Source of the DNA: Thalassospira profundimaris WP0211
Lineage (GTDB): Bacteria > Pseudomonadota > Alphaproteobacteria > Rhodospirillales > Thalassospiraceae
Reading direction: 5' to 3'
Assembly (NCBI RefSeq): GCF_000300275.1
Contig: NZ_AMRN01000001.1
Coordinates: 124,001-188,000, forward strand
Length of the DNA stretch: 64,000 nucleotides
A program made the translations under genes and the position numbers. Positions 18,325 through 27,533 of this stretch are shown here, piece after piece; position 1 is the stretch's first letter; every line of letters starts with the position of its first letter. Below the pieces are notes generated by a model. That model was not told the DNA's origin and searched no databases. It saw only the letters and a program-made list of their open reading frames with translations.

Positions 18325-20028
18325 TCAGGCCTCCACCGCGCGACCCTTAAGGGCAAACAGCCCCTTGGGTCGTTTCTGGATAAACAGGATCAGCGCAATC
18401 AGGACAAAGATCTTGGCGAGAACCGCACCTGCCATCGGCTCAAGGAACTTGTTCACAATGCCAAGGCTAAACGCGCCCAGTACCGTGCCCCAAAGGTTCC
18501 CGACCCCGCCAAACACGACGACCATGAAACTGTCGATAATGTAAGTCTGGCCAAGGTTCGGGCTGACGTTTGAAATCTGGCTGAGCGCGACACCAGCGAT
18601 GCCTGCAATTCCCGACCCCAAACCAAAGGTCAGCGCATCAACATAACCGGTGCGAATACCCACCGATCCGGCCATACGCCGGTTCTGGGTAACGGCACGC
18701 ATCTGCAAACCAAACGCGGTATAGCGCAGCACGGCGGCAATACCGGCGACCACGATGATACTAAACAAAATGATCCACAGCCGGTTATAGGTCAGAACCA
18801 GACCGGTCGAAAATTCAATCGCGCCACTCATGAAATCAGGTGCGGTAACCTGCTGGTTGGTCGCCCCGAAAATCGTTCGGATCGCCTGCTGCAAGACAAG
18901 GCTGACACCCCATGTCGCAAGCAGGGTTTCAAGCGGCCGACCATAGAGAAAACGGATCACGGATCGTTCGATCACAACCCCGACCGCCCCCGCGACAAGG
19001 AAGGCTGCTGGCACTGAAATCACCAATGACCATGCCGACCCGGATGGCAGGATGGACCCAAGCGCCTGCTGCACCATAAAGGTGGTATAGGCACCGATCA
19101 TGATCATTTCGCCATGCGCCATATTAATCACGCCCATCACGCCAAAGGTGATGGCAAGACCAACCGCCGCCAGCAACAAAACCGACCCCAGACTGATACC
19201 GCGATAGACATCCCCGATCGTCTGCCAGGTCGACAGGCGCCCCTCGACGGATTCAAGCGCATCCTGGGCGGCGGCAACCACTTCGGGCTCGTAACCTTCT
19301 GCCTCGGCACTGGCGACAAATTGCGACAGCACCGCACGGATTTGCGGCGTGGTTTCACTGGCCAGAACATCAATCGCGCTTAGGCGTTCTTCGGTGGTTT
19401 CACCGGCGGCCAGTGCCATGGTGGCCTGCGCCAGTTCCATCCGTGCCAGAAGTGTTTCATCCTCTTCGCGGTCAATCGCGCGCAGAAGCAATGGCAACAT
19501 CGCCGGATCACGGGCATCCATGATCTGTTCGACCGCAGCACTTCGGATATTGAGATCCGGGCTAAACAGGTTCAGCGTCGCCAACGCGTCGCGCAGCGCA
19601 CCCCGCAGGCGGTTGTTGATCTTGATCTTGGAGAGTTCCTTGGATGAACTTTCACCGACTTCTTCGCCGCTGACGATGTCGATATGGGTAAAGACCTTGC
19701 CCTTTTTGGTGGCGATGACGACATGCTCGTCGCTGTCGCGAACATAAAGGTCACCATCAAGCATGGCCTTAAGGATCGGGGCAACACGCGGATCACCGTC
19801 CGCCGCCATTTCTTCGATCACCGCGACCTTCTTGGTCGCACTTTTATCATTTAACTGTTCGGCGATGTTTCGCAGTTCTTCGTCGCTAAATGCCTGTGCG
19901 CTATTGGGTGTTGCGATCACAAGCAGGGCCAGACACGCAATCACGGCACCCAGTCGAAGGGCGACGTCACGCGTTTTGGCCAATGAGAACGGAGAACGGC
20001 GCAGCACTGAAAACATGTCATTGCGCAT
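18325..20028 (-). CDS. urtB: Urea ABC transporter permease UrtB, with N-terminal extension
   Basis: UrtB is the LivH-like permease of the urea importer. The C-terminal half (after about residue 280) has about eight membrane segments and the permease pattern ITFGVMGVINMAHGEMIMIGAY. The first 280 residues form an extra region: a signal-like hydrophobic segment ending AQA near residue 45, then helical repeats. These include IAEQLNDKSATKKVAVIEEMAADGDPRVAPILKAML and a later AxRDPAMLPLLLRAIDREED element, which look HEAT-like and should lie outside the membrane. This extension is usual for proteobacterial UrtB. I chose the ATG at 20028 because the longer frame would run back into urtA; an ATG at 20016 is also possible. 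Confidence 0.92.
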   Translation of the reverse strand: MRNDMFSVLRRSPFSLAKTRDVALRLGAVIACLALLVIATPNSAQAFSDEELRNIAEQLNDKSATKKVAVIEEMAADGDPRVAPILKAMLDGDLYVRDSDEHVVIATKKGKVFTHIDIVSGEEVGESSSKELSKIKINNRLRGALRDALATLNLFSPDLNIRSAAVEQIMDARDPAMLPLLLRAIDREEDETLLARMELAQATMALAAGETTEERLSAIDVLASETTPQIRAVLSQFVASAEAEGYEPEVVAAAQDALESVEGRLSTWQTIGDVYRGISLGSVLLLAAVGLAITFGVMGVINMAHGEMIMIGAYTTFMVQQALGSILPSGSAWSLVISVPAAFLVAGAVGVVIERSVIRFLYGRPLETLLATWGVSLVLQQAIRTIFGATNQQVTAPDFMSGAIEFSTGLVLTYNRLWIILFSIIVVAGIAAVLRYTAFGLQMRAVTQNRRMAGSVGIRTGYVDALTFGLGSGIAGIAGVALSQISNVSPNLGQTYIIDSFMVVVFGGVGNLWGTVLGAFSLGIVNKFLEPMAGAVLAKIFVLIALILFIQKRPKGLFALKGRAVEA

Positions 20029-20155
20029 GATCACCAAACCTTTGAATTCAATATGGAAAATTGGATAAAGAAAACGCGGGCAGCAAACGGATGCCGGTTG
20101 CGTTGAAAATGAACAGGCCGGTCGCGTTGCCACGACCGGCCCATCCGAAACCAAC

Positions 20156-21430
20156 TTAGTACATCGGTTTTTCACAGTTGCCGCAGACCCACGGATAGGT
20201 CCAGTCGGCGGTCAGCTTTGCGCTTTCCGGCAGGAAGTCCGACCATGCATCGCCAACGACGGTGCCTTCGGTTTCCCAAACGATGTCAAACTGGCCATCA
20301 TCCTGGACTTCGCCGATCAGAACCGGCTTGGACAGGTGATGGTTGGTGTTCATGACAGCGGTACCGCCGGTCAGGTTTGCAACTTCCTGGCCATACATTG
20401 CCTGACGAACTGCATCAACATCGGTGGTGCCAGCCTGCTCGACAGCCTGTTTCCACATGTTAAAGCCGATATAGGTTGCTTCCATCGGGTCATTGGTTAC
20501 GCGCGACTCATCACCGATGAAGGCGTGCCATTTTTCGATGAAGGCCGTGTTGGCATCGGACTCAACCGACTGGAAGTAGTTCCAGGCAGCAAGGTGACCA
20601 ACCAGCGGCGCTGTATCGATACCAGCCAGTTCTTCTTCACCAACCGAGAAGGCAACAACCGGAATGTCTTCGGCTTTGATGCCCTGGTTTGCCAGTTCCT
20701 TGTAGAACGGAACGTTCGCGTCACCGTTAATGGTCGAAACCACGGCAGTTTTCTTGCCAGCAGATGCGAATGCTTTCACGTCAGCAACGATCGACTGCCA
20801 GTCAGAATGACCGAACGGGGTGTAGTTCTCCATGATGTCTTCATCGGAGATACCCTTGCCGTTCAGGTAAGAACGCAGGATCTTGTTGGTGGTACGCGGA
20901 TAAACATAGTCGGTACCCAGAAGAACGATACGCTCGGCAGAGCCGCCATCTTCGCTCATCAGGTAATCAACAGCCGGAATGGCCTGCTGGTTCGGAGCTG
21001 CACCGGTATAGAACACGTTGCGCGAGCTTTCCTCACCTTCGTACTGAACCGGATAGAACAGCATGCTGTTCAGTTCTTCAAAGACCGGCAGAACCGATTT
21101 ACGCGAAACCGACGTCCAGCAACCAAAGACAACGGCAACCTGTTCCTGTTCGATCAGTTCGCGGGCTTTTTCAGCAAACAGCGGCCAGTCAGAAGCCGGG
21201 TCAACAACAACGGCTTCGACTTGTTTGCCAAGCAGACCACCATTCTTGTTCAGGTCATCAACCAGCATCAGAACAGTGTCCTTCAGCGTGGTTTCGGAAA
21301 TCGCCATCGTCCCGGAAAGAGAGTGCAGCACACCAACTTTGATGGTTTCTGCTGCTTGTGCGGCTGACATTGCCATTGCAGACACTGCCATGGCCCCGGC
21401 GCCGATGAGCGCCTGAAGCTTCTTATTCAT
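20156..21430 (-). CDS. urtA: Urea ABC transporter substrate-binding protein UrtA
   Basis: UrtA is the periplasmic urea-binding protein. The 424-residue product has a Sec signal peptide (MNKKLQALIGAGAMAVSAM..., cleavage after AQA, about residue 26). It continues with the mature N-terminus IKVGVLHSLSGTMAISE and with VFGCWTSVSRKSVLPVFEE, FYPVQYEGEESS and GTDYVYPRT blocks characteristic of UrtA. It is the first gene of urtABCDE and is preceded by GGAGG and, about 40-55 bases upstream, a sigma-54 promoter. Confidence 0.96.
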   Translation of the reverse strand: MNKKLQALIGAGAMAVSAMAMSAAQAAETIKVGVLHSLSGTMAISETTLKDTVLMLVDDLNKNGGLLGKQVEAVVVDPASDWPLFAEKARELIEQEQVAVVFGCWTSVSRKSVLPVFEELNSMLFYPVQYEGEESSRNVFYTGAAPNQQAIPAVDYLMSEDGGSAERIVLLGTDYVYPRTTNKILRSYLNGKGISDEDIMENYTPFGHSDWQSIVADVKAFASAGKKTAVVSTINGDANVPFYKELANQGIKAEDIPVVAFSVGEEELAGIDTAPLVGHLAAWNYFQSVESDANTAFIEKWHAFIGDESRVTNDPMEATYIGFNMWKQAVEQAGTTDVDAVRQAMYGQEVANLTGGTAVMNTNHHLSKPVLIGEVQDDGQFDIVWETEGTVVGDAWSDFLPESAKLTADWTYPWVCGNCEKPMY

Positions 21431-21471
21431 TTATAGCCTCCACTGAGTTTTTATTGCACCGCCGTTGCACT

Positions 21472-21487
21472 TGCTAAAACCGTGCCA
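21472..21487 (-). promoter_or_regulatory. Sigma-54 (RpoN) promoter of urtA
   Basis: On the minus strand the 16 bases read TGGCACGGTTTTAGCA. The invariant -24 GG and -12 GC are at the correct distance, and the -24 block TGGCACG is perfect; only the -12 block departs by one base (TAGC for TTGC). Transcription would start about 30 bases before the urtA ATG. Known biology of alphaproteobacterial urea transport (NtrC control under nitrogen limitation) fits. No convincing NtrC enhancer site was located. Confidence 0.75.
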
Positions 21488-21738
21488 GACTCAGAGGCCA
21501 TATCGAATAAAATCGCGAATCGAGGGATTCTCACGCAATAAGAAACCATTTTACAGCTATTTCGGGGAAAATATTTGCGTAAGCCGTGTTTTGAATGACT
21601 ATTTTTCAATCATTGATTACATTTTGATTAATTTTTGATCATGTTGACGCCAGGGTTTTCACAGCCTATCTGGAGCGCGGAAGTTTCGCCTGCGCTGAGC
21701 TTATTGCACCACAATCTGCCCTGTGTCGGCCAGCTTCC

Positions 21739-21764
21739 CGCCCCGTCGGGAGACCGGCGGGGCG
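21739..21764. other. Strong GC hairpin between urtA and the broken LysR gene
   Basis: CGCCCCGTCGG pairs with CCGGCGGGGCG (10 of 11). On the plus strand it is followed by TTTCGATTTC; on the minus strand, where the LysR gene ends just before it, no T-run follows. It is probably a transcript-end hairpin of the LysR gene or an upstream boundary of the urt promoter region. The rest of 21431-21793 is AT-rich and shows no gene. Confidence 0.4.
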
Positions 21765-21793
21765 TTTCGATTTCTGGCTGTATTTGCCCGGGA

Positions 21794-22746
21794 TTACTCG
21801 GCCGCCTGCAGTTCACGGTCCGGCGCGATCGCGTTAATTGCTGCGCGGATTTGATCCCGCAACCAGATCAGACCAACATCCTTGTCCGTCCACACAGCCC
21901 AGTTCATCCTCACCGGCGGAAACGCCACATCAATCGGCATCGGGCAATAAGACAAGCCGAATAACGGCGCATATTGGTTGGCAATACGACACGGCACAGT
22001 GGCAATCACGGCACTGTTTCGGGCCGCAGCCAGAAGCGGCATGAAATCAGGTGCCGCCAGAACAACATCAAGTTCGATGCCCATCCCTTGAAGCGCGACA
22101 CCAACACACCCCGCGACATTCTCTGTCTGGGACAGAACCGCATGCCGCGATGCCAGATATTGCGCACGCGACATCGGCAGCGGCAAATCCAGAATCTCGG
22201 GATTAAAACAACAGGCGACTTCCGAGTTGAACAGAACCTCGCCGAAATGACCTGTGTCGAGCTGGCTTTTGCAGCCAATCGCCAGATCGATCTCGCCGCC
22301 ATTGATCATTCCATCAACGGTTTCAGATGTGATGGTACGGCTCAAAATCTTGATGCCCGGTGCCTGTCGCTGCAAATGCTGCATCAAAACCGGCAGCAAA
22401 ATCATGTCCATTTCACCGGTCACGCCCAAGCGGAAAACACGTTGGGCGGTTTGCGGATCAAAAGAATCCGTCGCATGAAGGGCGTTCTGTGCCTGCGAAA
22501 GGGCGGTGCGCACCGGCCCGGCCAGCGCACGGGTTTTGCTGTCGGCTGCATTTTCTGACCGACACGCACAAACAGATCATCGGCCAGCAACATGCGCAAG
22601 GTATTGAGATTGTGGCTCATTGCCGACTGCCCGATGCGCAGTTTCTCGGCCGCCTTGGTCACGCTCATTTCCTGCATCATGGCGTCAAACGCAATCATCA
22701 GGTTGAGGTCGAACGACCGTAAATTGAAATGATCAATATTATCCAT
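21794..22746 (-). pseudogene. LysR-family regulator broken by a frameshift
   Basis: The gene starts at 22746 with a normal LysR helix-turn-helix (NLRSFDLNLMIAFDAMMQEMSVTKAAEKLRIGQS..., residues 1-60). After GQKMQPTAK the reading frame turns into nonsense. The correct continuation (RTALSQAQNALHATDSFDPQ, then a full effector domain to 21794) lies in the next frame. One extra A in the AAAA run at 22534-22537 (minus-strand sense) would restore a protein of about 317 residues. It is divergent from the metallo-beta-lactamase-fold gene, its likely target. It is either a true pseudogene, a phase-variable homopolymer or a sequencing error. Confidence 0.85.
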
Positions 22747-22846
22747 GACTGGTATCGAATTGATTACTGACTGATCGCACTATAGCCTTTCCCCATCAGC
22801 TTACAACCCGCCGGCTCACACCGGCATGATTTGAGGGAAAAGAAAA

Positions 22847-23830
22847 ATGCTATCACGTCGTGATTTGCTCAAAAGCACGCTTGCCGCCGGTGCCGTTGGC
22901 GCGATTGGCAGCACCGTCTTTGTGCCACTGGCCGCAAAGGCAAAGGCACCGCTGGTTGGCACACAGGCACCGGGCTATTACCGGGTCATGGTCGGCGATG
23001 TCGAAGTCACCGCCCTTTCTGATGGTGCGGCCCAGTTCCCGATCGCCGATCTTTACGTGAACACCACGCCCGAACAGGCCCGCCTGGCCCTTGCCAATGC
23101 GTTTCAGGGAACCCCAACCTATCTTTCGGTCAATGCCTATTTGCTGAATTTCGGGGATCGTCTTGTGTTGCTCGATGCGGGCACCAGCGATCTGATGGGA
23201 CCGGCACTTGGCAAACTTCCGGCCAACATGATTGCCTCGGGCTACCACCCTGATCAGGTTGATGATGTCGTGATTACCCACATTCATCCCGACCATACTG
23301 GCGGCCTGACACTGGCTGGCAACAAGGTCTTTGCCAATGCCACCGTGCATGTTCCAGAGGCAGATGCCGCGTTCTGGCTCAGTGCCGAAAACAAGGCGAC
23401 CGCGCCTGAAGACGCCAAGGCGTTCTTTGATCAGGCGGTTGCGGCCCTGACCCCCTATATCGATAGCGGCAAGCTTGCCAAATACGCACCCGATGCCCCG
23501 GCCATCGAAGGCATGGTCAACACCACTTTCCGCCCCGGCCACACGCCGGGCCACAGCGCGCTTTGGATCGAAAGCAAGGGCGAGAAGTTTGTTTACTGGG
23601 GCGACATTACCCATGGCGACGTCGTTCAGTTTGACGATCCGAATATTGCCATCGCCTTTGACGGCGACACCAACATGGCAATCAAATCACGCGAAGCGGC
23701 CTTTGCCGAAGCAGTACAGGAAAAATACCTGGTTGCCGGCTGCCACGTCGCCTTCCCGGGATTTGGTCATGTGCGCGAAGATGCCACGATGTATGACTGG
23801 GTACCGATGAACTATCGCGCTGACATTTAG
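22847..23830 (+). CDS. Tat-exported metallo-beta-lactamase-fold hydrolase
   Basis: This 327-residue protein begins with a twin-arginine signal (SRRDLLKSTLAAGAVGAIGS, with cleavage probably near AKAKA, residue 34), so it is exported folded. The metallo-beta-lactamase domain has the zinc motif THIHPDHTGG near residue 145, a distal His in RPGHTPGH near residue 230, and an Asp in YWGDITHGD. It resembles the AttM/quorum-quenching-lactonase-like MBL group, whose members open acyl-homoserine lactones or hydrolyse other esters and phosphotriesters. Substrate is not determined by sequence. It is divergent, by 100 bp, from a frameshifted LysR gene. Confidence 0.85.
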   Translation: MLSRRDLLKSTLAAGAVGAIGSTVFVPLAAKAKAPLVGTQAPGYYRVMVGDVEVTALSDGAAQFPIADLYVNTTPEQARLALANAFQGTPTYLSVNAYLLNFGDRLVLLDAGTSDLMGPALGKLPANMIASGYHPDQVDDVVITHIHPDHTGGLTLAGNKVFANATVHVPEADAAFWLSAENKATAPEDAKAFFDQAVAALTPYIDSGKLAKYAPDAPAIEGMVNTTFRPGHTPGHSALWIESKGEKFVYWGDITHGDVVQFDDPNIAIAFDGDTNMAIKSREAAFAEAVQEKYLVAGCHVAFPGFGHVREDATMYDWVPMNYRADI

Positions 23831-23881
23831 GTTGGAATTGATCCCCCATCCCCGCCGACCTTAAAACAATCCGTCAACGCA

Positions 23882-23913
23882 AAAGAGCGGTCGTGCATTA
23901 CGACCGCTCTTTC
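23882..23913. terminator. Bidirectional terminator between the MBL gene and puuD
   Basis: AAAGAGCGGTCG and CGACCGCTCTTT form a 12-bp stem around a short loop, with A- and T-rich flanks on both sides. It closes two convergent genes. Confidence 0.85.
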
Positions 23914-23936
23914 CTTTGGATATCGTCCCTGTCTGC

Positions 23937-25133
23937 CTATTCCGGCATGCCTGCCCGGATCCACTGACCAAGCTGCGCACGCTCCTCGTCGGTCATTTCC
24001 GTCATATTGCCAAGCGGCATGGCCCGGCCAATAACCGCCTGTGCGAGAACACGCTGCGCATTGGCTTCGATCTGGGCCAGATCATCAAACATCACACCTG
24101 CCGGGGCTTCGTCAAAGCCCTCATCACTCGGGTTGGCCGAATGGCAGGTCGAACAGCGGGTCTGAACGATGGCCAAGGCATGATTGGCGGTAATCACGTC
24201 TTCATCGGCACGCTTGACCGCATTCGGATCATAAGATGCAAACATCGCAAGGATCGCCATCCCCACCGCAGCCGACGGAAGCTGCCAAGCAATCGCCTTG
24301 CCGGTGCCGCCAGCATTGCGCGTGTTAAAGAAATGGCGCACCAACCCACCGATGATCAGGATCAGACCGACAATCAGCCAGGACTGATCATGGGAAAACA
24401 GCATCGAATAGTGGTTGCTGATCATCATCAGCAACACCGGAAGCGTCAGGTAGTTGTTGTGCGTTGAACGCTGCTTGGCCTGCAGTCCCAGTTTCGGATC
24501 AGGCTTTTCCCCAGCCACCAGGCTGGCGACGACCTTTTTCTGGTTCGGGATGATAATGCGAAACACGTTGGCGGCCATGATCGTGCCAATCATCGCACCG
24601 ACATGAATAAACGCCCCGCGCCCGCTGAACACATGGGTAAACAGATAGCTTGCGGCCATGATCAGGATGAACAGTGCAACCGCCAGCGTATCGGTGCGTT
24701 TGCCAATCGCACTTTTGCATATGATGTCATAGATCACCCAACCGGCAAACAGGCTGCCAAGCCCAATCAGGATCGCATCCATTTTGGTTAGCGCCAGAAC
24801 GCTTGGATCGATCAGATAGCTTTCGGCACTCCAGTAATACATGGTGACCAAAAGCGCAAAGCCGGTAATCCAGGTGAAATAGGCCTCGTATTTGAACCAG
24901 TGCAGTTCGGGCGGCATGGAACTGGGGGCGACCATCCATTTGTTCACATGATAGAAGCCACCACCATGCACCATCCAGGCCTCGCCATAGACGCCCTCAT
25001 CCATGCCCGGACGCTTGCGCAGGGACAAATCCAGCCACACGAAATAGAACGAAGACCCGATCCAGGCGATGCCCGTAATCAAATGCGCCCAGCGCAGGAT
25101 CAGATTGATCCAGTCCTGAAACAGAATATCCAC
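23937..25133 (-). CDS. puuD: Membrane urate oxidase (urate hydroxylase) PuuD
   Basis: PuuD is an inner-membrane protein that oxidises urate to 5-hydroxyisourate and passes electrons through a fused cytochrome c to the respiratory chain. The 398-residue product has about eight membrane helices in the DUF989 domain. Landmarks are LRWAHLITGIAWIGSSFYFVWLD near residue 13, EAWMVHGGGFYHVNKW near residue 50 and LHWFKYEAYFTWITGFALL near residue 75. The C-terminal domain has one haem-c site (CSTCH, about residue 333) and a distal Met region. It supplies the urate step between XdhAB and UraH encoded 16 kb away. Confidence 0.95.
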   Translation of the reverse strand: MDILFQDWINLILRWAHLITGIAWIGSSFYFVWLDLSLRKRPGMDEGVYGEAWMVHGGGFYHVNKWMVAPSSMPPELHWFKYEAYFTWITGFALLVTMYYWSAESYLIDPSVLALTKMDAILIGLGSLFAGWVIYDIICKSAIGKRTDTLAVALFILIMAASYLFTHVFSGRGAFIHVGAMIGTIMAANVFRIIIPNQKKVVASLVAGEKPDPKLGLQAKQRSTHNNYLTLPVLLMMISNHYSMLFSHDQSWLIVGLILIIGGLVRHFFNTRNAGGTGKAIAWQLPSAAVGMAILAMFASYDPNAVKRADEDVITANHALAIVQTRCSTCHSANPSDEGFDEAPAGVMFDDLAQIEANAQRVLAQAVIGRAMPLGNMTEMTDEERAQLGQWIRAGMPE

Positions 25134-25433
25134 GATGCTTGAAACCTCCGTCTCGCCTGTGCGCGGTTTCCGGCGCGCTGGCAGCCCTGCCTTGATGATG
25201 CCCCGGGACGCATGAATGGCTCTGATGGCAGCATTTTGCCCGGGTTTAATTCAGTCGATCTGTAACACAGTCCCCCGACCGCCTCTATTATTTAGGGGTT
25301 GAGCATAATCGAAATGACTTTCAAAATAATCTTTAAAATGGCAGAGTGTGGCCGCTAATCTGCACATATAATGAGTTAAAGCGCCCACCAGAAATCAAGA
25401 AACCGCCCTCAGACATCAGGAGCTTCCCGCGCC
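25134..25433. other. Divergent intergenic region puuD / LysR
   Basis: Three hundred bases without a gene separate puuD from the divergent LysR gene. The half near the LysR gene is AT-rich (25280-25380) and probably holds the promoters. I found no sigma-54 motif or clear palindrome here. Confidence 0.4.
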
Positions 25434-26345
25434 ATGTCCGACTTTGAGGACATCCAGATTTTTGTCCGTGTTGCCGAACTTGGCAACCTTTCTGCTGCCG
25501 GGCGTGAATTGCGCCATTCGGCGGCTGTGGTGTCAAACCGGATTGCCCGCCTTGAAGAACGGCTTGGGGTGCGTTTGCTGAACCGCACAACGCGCCGGGT
25601 CAACCTGACGACCGAGGGGGATGTCTATTACCGGCACTGCCTGCGCATTCTTTCGGAAATGCAGGAAGCCGAAAACGCCATCGCCAACCAGAAAAATACC
25701 ACCCGCGGCCCGGTCACGCTGACCTGCCCGGTGGCATTCGGCAACAAGTTCGTCGCCCCGATCATTCCGAAATTCGTTGAACAGAACCCGGATGTGCAAA
25801 TCCGCCTGCATCTGTCGGATCGGTTGCTGGATCTGTTACAAGACAAGGTCGATCTTGCCATCCGCATTGCCGAGCTTAAGGAAAGCTCGCTGATTGTCCG
25901 CAAGCTTGCCACCAACAAACGCATGCTGGTCGCAAGCCCGGATTATCTCAAAAAGAACGGCGCGCCCAAGGTGCCCGCCGACCTTTTGAACCACAATTGC
26001 CTGCTGCTGCGCTTCCCGGGATCGCAGCAATATCAATGGACCCTGCAAGGACCAAATGATGAACCGCCGGTCACGCTGGCTGTCGCCGGCTCGATGGATT
26101 CCGATAACAGCGAAGTCCTGACCCGCTGGTGCCTTGACGGGCATGGCATTTCGTTGAAATCGAACTGGGAAGTGGATGAATATCTGCGCGACGGACGCCT
26201 TCAACGCGTCCTGCCTGATTACCAGCCCCCATCACATGCGGTCTATACGCTCTATCCGGAAAACCGTTATCTGCCGACGCGCGTCCGCGCCTTTGTCGAT
26301 TTTCTGGTGGCGGAATTTGGCGGCACGCCGCCTTGGGAACGTTAA
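25434..26345 (+). CDS. LysR-family transcriptional regulator
   Basis: This 303-residue regulator has the LysR winged helix (FEDIQIFVRVAELGNLSAAGRELRHSAAVVSNRIARLEERLG, residues 3-45) and an effector domain beginning TRGPVTLTCPVAFGNKFVAP near residue 91. An AGGAG ribosome-binding site precedes the ATG. It is divergent from puuD across 300 bp, so control of urate oxidation is possible, but no direct evidence is visible. It belongs to the CrgA-like LysR group, as does the regulator at 4015-4890. Confidence 0.87.
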   Translation: MSDFEDIQIFVRVAELGNLSAAGRELRHSAAVVSNRIARLEERLGVRLLNRTTRRVNLTTEGDVYYRHCLRILSEMQEAENAIANQKNTTRGPVTLTCPVAFGNKFVAPIIPKFVEQNPDVQIRLHLSDRLLDLLQDKVDLAIRIAELKESSLIVRKLATNKRMLVASPDYLKKNGAPKVPADLLNHNCLLLRFPGSQQYQWTLQGPNDEPPVTLAVAGSMDSDNSEVLTRWCLDGHGISLKSNWEVDEYLRDGRLQRVLPDYQPPSHAVYTLYPENRYLPTRVRAFVDFLVAEFGGTPPWER

Positions 26346-26368
26346 ACAAATAGAACGCTAACCAAAAA

Positions 26369-26397
26369 AACGCCCCGAACAAATGCCGGGGCGTTTT
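26369..26397. terminator. Bidirectional terminator
   Basis: AACGCCCCG / CGGGGCGTTTTT stem with A-run before and T-run after. It serves the LysR gene (plus) and the histone-deacetylase-like gene (minus). Confidence 0.85.
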
Positions 26398-26417
26398 TGT
26401 ATTCGACCTGGGCTGGC

Positions 26418-27455
26418 CTAGTTTTTGGCAAGCGCCAGATACCCGCTCAGAACCGCAGCAACGTTTTGCCCAATCACATCATGGGCATAGCCGCCTTCCA
26501 TGGTGAACATGGTTTTAAGCCCCATCCGCCCGATCATTTGCCCGATCCGGTTGAAATCATCGGTCTGGAGTTTGAAGTCGCAAATCGGTTCGGCCTCGTG
26601 GGCATCAACACCAAGGGCCACCACCAGCGCATCGGCCTGCCAGGTCAGAAGTTTCTGCATCGCCTTGGCAAAGCCAGCCCCCCAGCCCGCGAAATCACTG
26701 CCACCCGGCAGCGGAATATTCAGGTTGGCTCCCTGCCCGTCATTGCGCCCGGTTTCATTGGCATAACCCATGAAGAACGGGAACTGATGGGTTGGATCGG
26801 CATGGATTGAAATCGTCAAAACGTCGCCACGTTCATAGAAAATATCCTGCGCACCGTTGCCATGATGGTAGTCGATATCAAGGATCGCGACCTTTTTCGC
26901 CCCCTTGGAAATCATGTGCTGGGCGGCGATGGCGGCATTGTTCAAGAAGCAATATCCACCATAACGGTTGGCATGGGCATGATGCCCCGGCGGACGGGTC
27001 AGGGCAAAGGAAGCTTCGCCTTCGCTCCATGTTGCTTCGGCTGCCGATATGACGGTCTGCGCGCCCCAATAGGCTGCCTTCCAGGTCCCTTGGGTGAGCG
27101 GTGTATCAGATGAAATGGCGTACTGACCAAGACGCGCGCTGATATGTTCGGGCTTGCCGCCAGAAAAACCGCCCGTCGGCCAGACATAAGGAAAGGCGTC
27201 ACCGCTTTTCCCCGCCTTGGTCCATTCGCTCCAGGCGTTTTCCAGAAAATCAATATAATCCGGCTCATGTATCGCGCGGATCGGGCCGATCCCATGATCG
27301 GTCGGATCCACCAGCTGCGCCTTGATCGCGTGGGCGACGGCATCGCGAATGATCGGAATACGCCGGGCATTCTCGAAACATGGCACCATGCGTCCGTGAT
27401 GCATTTCGCCTGCCCCGTCATGGGCATCGTGGCGCGAATTGAAGAAAACCCGCAT
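26418..27455 (-). CDS. Histone-deacetylase-like amidohydrolase (acetylpolyamine amidohydrolase type)
   Basis: This 345-residue zinc hydrolase belongs to the arginase/deacetylase fold family that includes bacterial acetylpolyamine amidohydrolases and acetoin-utilisation AcuC-like proteins. Visible motifs are HDAHDGAGEMHHGRMVPCFENARR at the start (typical of the polyamine-deacetylase branch), RPPGHHAH near residue 155, the zinc Asp-x-His in DIDYHHGNGAQD near residue 195, and SIHADP near residue 223. It likely removes acetyl groups from acetylpolyamines or related amides in the cytoplasm. It lies 78 bp downstream of a chemoreceptor gene on the same strand; a link is not shown. Confidence 0.87.
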   Translation of the reverse strand: MRVFFNSRHDAHDGAGEMHHGRMVPCFENARRIPIIRDAVAHAIKAQLVDPTDHGIGPIRAIHEPDYIDFLENAWSEWTKAGKSGDAFPYVWPTGGFSGGKPEHISARLGQYAISSDTPLTQGTWKAAYWGAQTVISAAEATWSEGEASFALTRPPGHHAHANRYGGYCFLNNAAIAAQHMISKGAKKVAILDIDYHHGNGAQDIFYERGDVLTISIHADPTHQFPFFMGYANETGRNDGQGANLNIPLPGGSDFAGWGAGFAKAMQKLLTWQADALVVALGVDAHEAEPICDFKLQTDDFNRIGQMIGRMGLKTMFTMEGGYAHDVIGQNVAAVLSGYLALAKN

Positions 27456-27533
27456 GGCACCGCTCTCCTGATTGAAAATCCTGACCGGGTACCATCATGA
27501 CGCCCGACACATCCTGTTGCACGCAGAAAGCGG

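Noticed and set aside
21454-21470. TTGCACCGCCGTTGCAC as an NtrC site or a plus-strand sigma-54 promoter
   Set aside because: The plus-strand reading lacks the -24 GG and no plus-strand gene follows. As an NtrC dyad (TGCA...TGCA) it is two bases short of the usual 17-bp site and lies at the transcript start, not upstream.
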